This document shows, in pieces, positions 55,965 to 64,000 of a stretch of DNA of 64,000 nt. The position numbers and the translations under genes were made by a program. Origin of the DNA: Brachynemurus nebulosus (lineage: Eukaryota; Arthropoda; Insecta; Neuroptera; Myrmeleontidae). The notes under the pieces were generated by a model. The model was not told where the DNA came from and searched no databases. It was given only the letters and a program-made list of their open reading frames with translations. Location: positions 37,892,803-37,956,802 of the forward strand of contig JAPWDM010000004.1 of assembly GCA_035578155.1 (NCBI GenBank), written 5' to 3'. Within the stretch, counting starts at the first letter, position 1, and every line of letters begins with the position of its first letter.

Positions 55965-57523
55965 CCTCCCTCCTCAGTCGAAAGCGACGGCCAAAGGAGT
56001 TTTACTTCTTTGGTTGGAGCTGGGATTGTATGCTGTACTTCTATTTCCTTAGGTTTCCATATTGTTCTTCTCCGAATGTAGAAGATACTAATAGCAACTA
56101 TTAGAGGAGCTAAGATGAAATAGATTACTGAAATATGTAGTGTTCCGTGCTTCTTTATTAGTTGTATTTCCTCTCGGTTCTGGATATGAAAGTTTTTCAG
56201 TTTGTGTACGTCCAGTTTTTCTTCGAATTTTGATGCGTTAACCTCGATATTGTACGTCGGAGCTAGATGAATTTCGTCTTCTTTTTCGGTTATTTGATTG
56301 GTGTATATAATTTCGTTTATTGTTACGGAGCAATTTCGAAAATGTATTAGGATAGTTCCTGTGATATTTCGGTCGTTGATTCCGCAGGTAGATGATAGGC
56401 TGGTCCCCGGAGAATTTTTTATAATGATGTAATTGCCTCTCAGTGGTTTTATCTCCGTTACATTGTTAAAGTCTTCGTAAGTGCAGGAGGCAGGTTTATT
56501 GAGGAGCAGATTGCCAAAGCACTTTGAATGTTTTGTTTTGATACTGCTTGTTTTGAGGTGGCATATGTAGATTTGCTCTACTCTGGGACACTCTTGGTCA
56601 ACTAAATACAACTGATACTCGTTGGAAAGGACGTATGGTTGGGTGATTTTTATTGTTTTTAAGGTATAAGTGGGTAATTGTTCTAGGTAATTTAACTGGT
56701 AGTTCTCGGAATAAAAATTGGGGATACGGGTGTTAAAAATTATGCTTGTATCATTATAGTAAGCTTGTAGCTCGAGAAGTTCGTATATTTGTTCATAAGA
56801 GGCAATGGGTATTGCTTGATGTCTTAGAGATGTGAAAGCATCCTCTAACTCATTCGGTAAAAGGATAGATTTGGAAACAATATTGAATTTGGCTAGATTT
56901 ATTGAATGTGTAATATCTTTTAGATGCTCGTTTAAGGTGTCAATATTATAAGTCAATTGATACACGTACTGCGTGAATTTTACGTCTTCTTCTACATGCC
57001 TATTGATATTATTTGATATCGAGTTTAAGTAATTATTGATTATAAATTGTTCTTTGTTAATATGTTCGGTTATGTTGTTAAATCGCTCAATCATTTGTCT
57101 ATTAATATGTATCTGTTTGTTCAGTTGGTCTGAGATATTGTCCTGGTTCGTCATTAGTCTTTCGATATCCCTGTTAATTTGTAAGGCGTCGTCATTGTCC
57201 AGGTTACCTGTAATTTGTTTGATCACTGACCCAAGTCCGTTTATCAGTCCTCGTTTAGTAATTCGTTTGGGGTAGAGGGTGTGAAAATTATTTTCTAATT
57301 CTTGCAGTTTTAGATTAAGAGTGTTATGGAATCCTTTTAGGTGTCGATTTTGTGTTATTAGTTTCACAGAATATTTGATGTTTGCGATGTTTTCCCTGTA
57401 ATTATTTAGGTTTATTATATAAATGTAGTGGTTATAATCTTTCACTACTCGGGCCTGCCCCAGGTTCATCAACAGTATTCCTGGGTTGTTTGTTAAGTCC
57501 GTCATTTCCATCTTTTCTCCCAT
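55940..57523 (-). CDS. env: Env-like glycoprotein, errantivirus B
   Basis: The 527-codon frame begins at an ATG inside the 3' end of pol, overlapping it by about 90 bases. The layout equals that of A: a KR processing site (residues 90-91) before GLINGLGSVIKQITGN, a helical region, a Cys-containing ectodomain, a transmembrane segment at about 462-482 and a tail with EVKLLWPSL. The first 20 residues are only weakly hydrophobic, so a signal peptide from a spliced leader exon is more likely, as known for errantiviruses. The frame runs through the polypurine tract into the LTR. It is uninterrupted even though pol in the same copy is broken. Its likely role is membrane fusion for particle transfer. 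Confidence 0.88.
55965..55975 (-). promoter_or_regulatory. Polypurine tract of errantivirus B
   Basis: The minus strand reads GAGGAGGGAGG directly before the 3' LTR. Confidence 0.85.
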
Positions 57524-60500
57524 TGTCGTTGCCGTCAGTACTAGCCTGAAATTTAGATGGTCTTTTTAATTTCTGTTTGTGAAGTTTCCGATTTTTCTTA
57601 TCTCTAATAGTAAGTCTTCTATTTTGTTTTACGGAGGTTTCTTTGAACTTTTTATGTAGCTTATTGTTATGTTTGTTCTCTTGTAAGTAGGCTTTTGTGT
57701 TAGGCTGGTAAGTTAGTGGTTCGTCTCTGTCTCTATTTAGTTTAATAATTAGGTCATGTTTCTTTTCTAAAGTATGGTTATATACTTTTTCGTATAGTTC
57801 TTGTTGTTTGTCATTGATTTCTTGGAAATCAAGTTTAACTTTTAAATCGTATGGTCTACCAAAAAATAGCTCGAACGGGGTGTATTTAGTTACTGAGAGT
57901 ATTGAGTTATTGTAGGTGAAAACTGCAGCTAAGAGTTTACGTTTGGCGGACATTGTAATATCGCTATTGTCGTTATGAACTATACGATATATTTCTAAAA
58001 GTGTCGAGTGAAAACGTTCCACTGGGGAGTTGGAGTTTGAGCTACGAACGGAAGTGATGTGTAGGTTGATATTGTATTGTTCACAGAAGTCTTTGAATCG
58101 TATTGAGTCAAAACCTTTCTCAGAATCCGCGACTAGTGTTTTGGGGTGACCGTACGTTGCTATGAATTTTGAAAGGGCTTCAATCAAATGTAAACTATTC
58201 CTTGTTTCTAAGAGATATGCCTGAGCGAATTTTGAAAATTTGTCAATAATTGTGAATATGATGTTTTTGTCAACGTAGAATATATCGCAATGTGCTATTT
58301 CTAATGGTTGGGATGGTGTTGTTGTTAACTGGAATTTCTGTTTGGGGGGCCTCCTATCATACTTGTTTTCGTTACAGATTTTACAATGACTTATATATAA
58401 TAGGATACTTTAGATTTAAGATTCGGGAAATAGTACTCCCGTCTCAAGTGAGCTATTGTTTCATTTATTCCCCGATGGTTACTGTTCTTATGGTAATTGG
58501 AGATTATTTGGTCTTGTTCGTCATCGTTCAATATGTCGGATAGAATTTTCGTACACCGGACTAGTCGAAATTGTCTTCCTTGTGAAAAGTATTCTACATA
58601 TATGTCTTGAAATTTTTTAAATAAAGAGTCTTCTACACAGTAAATGGCTGTCAGTCTGTTTGGTGAGATATATTGTCTGATTATATTAATTATTAGCTCG
58701 TCGTTGTAGCTAGGATATTGAAATATTTGTCTTTTCTTTGTTTTGAATAATATTTCGTATTTTCTGTTCGGTTTACTTTTGTTTCGCTTTAAAATAATTT
58801 GTTGACTGAAATCGTTTAAGGGGTTTTCGGCTATTGGTATGTATGGGGTACTGTCTTCATCAGCGCTGTGAGCTGAATTCGTGTCTGATAGATCTATTGT
58901 AACGTGAGTTGAAGTGTTACTGGCAGTCTCGTTATTATTTAGTTCGGAAATTTTTACTCGAGAAAGTGCGTCCGCGTTCGTGTTATTTTACCGGATTTAT
59001 GGACGATAGTATAGTCGAACTCTTCCAGCTTTAAGCGCCATCGAACCAGTTTGCTATTTGGTTCCTTGAGCGACATTAACCATGTTAGCGGTTTGTGGTC
59101 GGTTATGATCTTAAATTTTCTTCCGAACAAGTATGGTCGGAAATACTTTGTCGCCCAGACTATTGCGAGCAGCTCATTCTCAATAGTGGAGTAGTTCTGT
59201 TCGCTTTTCGTCAATGTTCGACTGGCGTAACAAACAGGTCTGTCTTGTCCCACGGGACCTTGGGACAATATGGCCCCTATAGCAATGTTGCTGGCATCTG
59301 TTGTCAGATTGAACGGTCTGGTAAAGTCGGGGTATGCTAAAACTGGTTCGTCTATTAGTAGTTTTTTGCACGTTTCGAAAGTCTTTACATAGTCGGGAGT
59401 AAGTTTTATTTCTTCTCCTTTCCGTAAGCATTGCGTCATGGGTTTTGTCAGCTTCGCGAAGTCCTTAATAAACCTTCTATAATATCCTAAGAGACAAGAA
59501 AGCTTTTAATTTCTCGCGCTGTTTTGGGGATCGGGAAGTTAACTATAGCCTTTATTTTATCTGGGTTTGGTTTTACACCCTCGCTGGATACTACGTGTCC
59601 GAGAAATGCTACTTCCTTACAGAGGAACTCGCATTTGTAAGTCGCCGAGGACGTTATCCATTACCCTTTGAAAGGTCGCTGGTGCGTTCTTCAATCCAAA
59701 GGGCATACGGACATATTCGAAGTGGCCATGTTCTACCGTGAATGCGGTTTTTGGAATGTCTTTGGTGTTTCTTTCTATCTGGTGGAAACCGTTCGCGAGG
59801 TCGAGGGTTGTAAAATACATACTCCGGCCTAACTTATCTAAGATGTCATTAATATTCGGTATCGGATACTTATCATCGATCGTTTTCTCATTAAGTTTCC
59901 GATAGTCGACGACCAGTCTCCATTTTTGCTTACCACTGGCGTCTCTCTTCTTTGGTACGATCCAAATAGGAGACGACCACGGCGAATAACTTGGCCGAAT
60001 GATACCCTGTTTCAATAATTTACTGATCTGTTCGCGTACTTCGTTTTTGTGAATTTCCGGGTATCGGTACGACTTTGTATATATTGGCACGTCATCTACG
60101 GTTTTGATCGAATGTTTGATTTTGTTCGTGAAGGTCAGATCTTGTCCTTCCCGATAAAATATGTCCTCGTAGTCCCTACAGAGTTTATAGATATATCGTT
60201 TCTCTTCGTCATTTAGGTGATTAGTTCTAATAGGTCTTTCACTTGAACATTGTCTGTGTCGTTGTCATTTTGGATATAAAAATTACAAAATTCAGAGTAA
60301 GATTCGTTACTGTCGTATTGTTGTACTTTAAGGGGTTGTTCTATTAAAAATTGTTTTTGTAGTTCCGAATAGTTAACTACTTCAACATAGGAATACCAAT
60401 CGTTAGCGCGATATATTCCCTCGGGTATAATTAAATCTCTCTCTGTTTCTATTGGTTTAATGTAAATATCACCTGACTGAATATCTACAGGTAAGTATGC

Positions 60501-60967
60501 TATTATTTTGGTATTAGGTGGAACTTTATACAATTTTGACATGAAATTTGGTTTCAATAGTAATGGTATAGTTGCTCTGTTCGTAACTAATATCTTGTTA
60601 TTGAAGTCTAACTTTGCTTGAAGTTGTGTCAGTAAGTCTAGTCCGATTAGTCCGTCGAAGTATTGATGAAATTTGAAAAGCAGAAATTTAAATGGTTCTG
60701 TTGTGTTAAATTCTGTGAATCCGTTTAATGTTACTTGTTTGTCTATTGCATGTTTGTTAAAGACAGTTGTTATGGCAATTGGTTTAACGGTTTGAACTAT
60801 ACTTTTGTGAATTAATTTTGGATCCAAAAATGAACTAGAACTGCCTGTATCAATGAGAAATTTTAATAACTCACCGTCTAAATCTCTAATATGAATGTAT
60901 GGTAGAACGTTCGTGTTATGAGTGTTTACGTCTAAATATCCGATTTGTCGTCCGAGGCTGCTGGCAG
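57432..60967 (-). pseudogene. Pro-pol of errantivirus B, multiply broken
   Basis: The frame opens in the -1 phase of gag. It encodes the protease with FLIDTGSSSSFLDP and LIGLDLLTQL, then runs directly into the N-terminus of pol, showing what the uninterrupted join in A must have looked like. Lesions seen against A are: a frameshift near 60220; a deletion of about 130 bp near 59640 that removes the YxDD active-site segment of the reverse transcriptase; a one-base loss near 59503; and frameshifts near 58988 and 58393. Intact pieces are the RT palm before the deletion (59617-60090), RNase H (58954-59439, with LTTDASN, ELLAIVWA and TDHKPL) and the integrase core and tail (57432-58187, with VADSEKGFDS and PVERFHSTL). 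The product cannot be functional. Confidence 0.9.
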
Positions 60968-62407
60968 AAAATTTTCGTCATCAATTTCTATTTCGTCTTT
61001 AATGGAGGTGAAATCATCCAGTTGTTGGTAGTACTGGTTATATTGGTGTTTGTAGGAGTCGGGTTCGTTAACTGTGTTGTATAGGTAATGTTCGTCATAC
61101 TGGTCTGGATGTATGTTCTGTTGTGCGTGTTCCGCTTCGACATTAAATAATTCTTTTGATTGGAAATTTGGAGGACCGGTAGTTTGAAAGTATCTATTCG
61201 GTGGGGGTAAATGATTGGGTTGAGCCCTGTACGAATTATTTTGGAATCTAGACATTTGTGTATTACCGCTGGATGTATCCATTGGTACTGGTTTAGGTAA
61301 TGGTTGTCGAGGTGGTGGCTGTGACTGTAATTGTGTTGAATTTGGCTGTTTGAAGTTGTTGGTATGAGGGCGTAAATTGTTAGGAAATTGTGTTCTTTGG
61401 TACATTGGATTGGGTCTGAAAGGGTTGTACTGGTAATTTTGGTATAATATAGGTGGTCTGTTTGTGGAGTTTGGTAAAGAGTTTGGACGTGTTGTGTAAT
61501 TTGTTGTGGGTTTACTGGTTGTAGGTTTGCTTGATGAATGGGCCATATTCCTCACGTAATAAATATTCTGTTCTTTAAGACAATAGTTCAGCGCTTCGGT
61601 CAATGAGTTTGGTTTCATTGCATGTATGATTGAACCGATGGGTTCTTTAAGTCCTATCAGAAATGTATTGAGACACATTTCATGATGAAGTTTTTGTTTT
61701 GCTTTAATTACGTTAATGTCCGGTTCGTGTATTTGTATGTGGTTAGTCGTAGTAGAAAGTAATTCGATTATGCGACTGTAAAATTGTTCGACTGTATCGT
61801 TTCCTTGTTTCAGCGAGTGTAAATCCCTAATTAAGGAAGTTTCGTTTCTCTTATCACTATAATGCAATACGAGATTTTGCTTGATTTCATGCCAGTTAAT
61901 TGAGGTGCCATACATATTTAGTACTTCATTCGCTTGGCCGACTATCTTATTTCTAATTGCCCTAAGAATAAATTTTCCATAACTACTATTTTCTACATTT
62001 GGGATTAATGCTAGCAGCTCCTCAACATTGTTTAAAAAGTCATATAACAGTCTAGGATTCCCATCAAAAGTAGGTAAATCCTTTACCGCATCAGGTATTC
62101 TTAAACTATTGTATATTTCTAAAGGAGTCGGGGTTGCCATTATTGTGGTAGTGTTAATATTATTACTAATAAAATTACTTAAGAGGTTTGTATCAATTGA
62201 ATTATTTACTAATACGTTATTAGAATGTTCAGTATCAGTTAAATTATTAGTTGTTTCGTTAATAGTGCCAATATTGTCTTGTTCAGGACAACTAGCAAGT
62301 TCGACACTGCCTCCGTGTTCCTCGGATATAGTATCGGAAGAACTTCCCCGTTTAGAATAAGGCGATACTCTTAATGATACAAGCTTATTTTTTGGACGAG
62401 TGGACAT
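60932..62407 (-). CDS. gag: Gag of errantivirus B
   Basis: The 491-codon frame starts MSTRPKNKLVSLRVSPYSKR. It has an acidic, Asn-rich N-terminal part, then the capsid-like region with FDGNPRLLYDFLNNVEEL, LRAIRNKIVGQANEVLN and YSDKRNETSLIRDLHSL. The last third is a long Pro/Asn/Gln-rich stretch ending in an acidic tail (KDEIEIDDENF). As in A there is no zinc knuckle. The capsid region aligns well with that of A, while the ends are diverged. The frame is fully open. Confidence 0.88.
   Translation of the reverse strand: MSTRPKNKLVSLRVSPYSKRGSSSDTISEEHGGSVELASCPEQDNIGTINETTNNLTDTEHSNNVLVNNSIDTNLLSNFISNNINTTTIMATPTPLEIYNSLRIPDAVKDLPTFDGNPRLLYDFLNNVEELLALIPNVENSSYGKFILRAIRNKIVGQANEVLNMYGTSINWHEIKQNLVLHYSDKRNETSLIRDLHSLKQGNDTVEQFYSRIIELLSTTTNHIQIHEPDINVIKAKQKLHHEMCLNTFLIGLKEPIGSIIHAMKPNSLTEALNYCLKEQNIYYVRNMAHSSSKPTTSKPTTNYTTRPNSLPNSTNRPPILYQNYQYNPFRPNPMYQRTQFPNNLRPHTNNFKQPNSTQLQSQPPPRQPLPKPVPMDTSSGNTQMSRFQNNSYRAQPNHLPPPNRYFQTTGPPNFQSKELFNVEAEHAQQNIHPDQYDEHYLYNTVNEPDSYKHQYNQYYQQLDDFTSIKDEIEIDDENFLPAASDDKSDI
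60968..60974 (-). promoter_or_regulatory. Candidate -1 frameshift site, gag-pro of B
   Basis: The minus strand reads A AAT TTT in the gag phase, 36 bases before the gag stop. The -1 phase is open from here through the protease. This matches the site in element A in sequence, phase and position. Confidence 0.7.
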
Positions 62408-62697
62408 AGGAAAAAGCGAATAACAATTGTAATAATCGACTTACGTGAACCAGATGTAGAACATTCCGTTGGTAATGTGCCTTCACCAGCTTATTGCTCC
62501 TGGTTCCGTTGATTGGTATTGTAGGTTCGTAATCCAAACCCTTGAAAGTGACCAGGTGATCCTGTGATTGTATTGGTGCCGCTAGTAGTGGAAACCCTCC
62601 AAGTCTCGATTTTCTTTCGAGGTCGAAAAGTACTACCGACGATCCGACGATTAGTACTGTTCGCGAGTTTAACCGAAATTTCTAGAGCACACAATTA

Positions 62698-62714
62698 ATC
62701 CTACCGACTGCGCC

Positions 62715-62715
<1 letters not shown>
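62698..62715 (-). promoter_or_regulatory. Primer binding site of B
   Basis: The minus strand reads TGGCGCAGTCGGTAGGAT, overlapping the LTR by one base. It is complementary to the 3' end typical of insect tRNA-Ser over the acceptor stem, with good continuation into the T-arm. Confidence 0.82.
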
Positions 62716-63345
<630 letters not shown>

Positions 63346-63346
63346 T

Positions 63347-63410
63347 CCGGGGCTCAGGTTCCAATGTGACATCTGGCGTAATAGCTGAATTTCGAGTTTT
63401 CGAAATTCGC
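63347..63410 (+). repeat. Right flank of the TA nest, dispersed repeat
   Basis: It reads CCGGGGCTCAGG, then GTAATAGCTGAATTTC and a TTCGCTAA block. This is the inverted partner of 38862-38934. Confidence 0.65.
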
Positions 63411-63971
63411 TAATAAACACTATCTATAAATATTTCAAAAAGTAAGCTAGGGTAAAGCTTTATTGTTTAGTTTTATAATTATACTCTAATTCATTTGTAA
63501 TTATCTAAAGTTATCAAATGGATGACGGGTTATAGTTTATCAAAATTTGCCTTACATTTATTACAGAAATTTAAAATAAATATGATTGATGGTTTAGACA
63601 AATTTTTCTTATATTGAACATGGTCTAATATCTAATGTCGTTACAGAGATAAATGTTTATTTTCCTAAACTAGAGGTAATGAAATCAGTCAAGTGGTCAG
63701 GCTTGCTCAAGCACTAGTTCGCTGGCACTTGGACAGCTAGGTCAAGTATTCGGTTTCCACACCCGGCTATATGCTCCCGAAGGTTTTTCTACCGTCTCCC
63801 GTCTTAATTCTAAATAAAAATCAATACAATTTAAAAAAGGGTTTGCAGACACATACTTTCCAAATTTTAACCACTACAGCACATCCTTTATTCACATCAT
63901 ACCTAATAATATAATCTAATGTGTAAGAAAAGTGTAAAGGTAATGATGTGGGTGATGTATGTTATAAAAAA
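63411..63971. other. AT-rich stretch with a possible tRNA-like SINE fragment
   Basis: 63680-63805 is GC-richer and contains TCAAGTGGTCAGGC and, about 60 bp later, CGGTTTCCACACCCGGC, placed roughly like the A and B boxes of a tRNA-derived SINE. The match to box consensus is poor, so I do not call an RNA gene. Confidence 0.25.
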
Positions 63972-63999
63972 CGCCGTGAGCAGCGGGGCCCCATCACGG
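63972..63999 (-). repeat. Inverted copy of the 23915-23942 28-mer
   Basis: Exact reverse complement of 23915-23942, next to an A-run. It is cut off by the end of the window. Confidence 0.75.
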
Positions 64000-64000
64000 T

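Overview
The window looks like AT-rich intergenic chromatin from an insect nuclear genome. I see no host protein-coding gene, rRNA or tRNA that I can support. Almost everything recognisable is a transposable element or simple repeat. The evidence for an insect is two env-bearing errantivirus-type (Ty3/Gypsy) LTR retroelements with tRNA-Ser-like primer sites and ATAT target duplications, a mariner remnant, a piggyBac-like MITE and long (TA)n tracts. The order cannot be fixed from the sequence alone.

Positions 1-38000 are a mosaic of non-autonomous DNA transposons, many with clear terminal inverted repeats (TIRs) and target-site duplications (TSDs): two small hAT MITEs (805-999, 8180-8357), a 3-kb foldback element carrying a broken MADF-domain gene (2769-5808), a TTAA/CCCTAG piggyBac-like element (5862-6739), a folded-back mariner (8798-9391), two TA-flanked CAC-type elements (10118-10928, 27323-28305), a GGGG-type TA element (10087-12286), an element studded with the motif GTAACGTGAGTTACC (14025-15671), a PIF/Harbinger-like MITE with CGATATCG motifs (31553-32109) and an element with 8-9 bp TSDs and GGGTATATTTTCAA motifs (33765-34979). 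Between them lie long hairpins, a ~120-bp satellite in both orientations, ~160-bp and 32-bp tandem arrays, and (TA)n microsatellites.

Positions 38900-63400 form a nest. One (TA)n tract, flanked by inverted copies of the same dispersed repeat, has apparently received in turn a GGGG-type TIR element (39032-45461, itself split by a 5.45-kb LINE with a 17-bp TSD), errantivirus A (45525-54898), a solo LTR of the same family in the opposite orientation (55091-55468) and errantivirus B (55565-63105). A and B are different families with the same plan on the minus strand: LTR, tRNA-Ser-type primer site, gag, a -1 overlap into pro with a conserved AAATTTT slippery heptamer, pol, a separate env frame, polypurine tract, LTR. 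A has long open gag, pol and env frames but is broken between pro and pol by a composite DNA insertion that contains a 48-bp minisatellite and a 238-bp near-perfect palindrome. B keeps open gag and env but its pol has at least five lesions, including loss of the reverse-transcriptase active-site segment.
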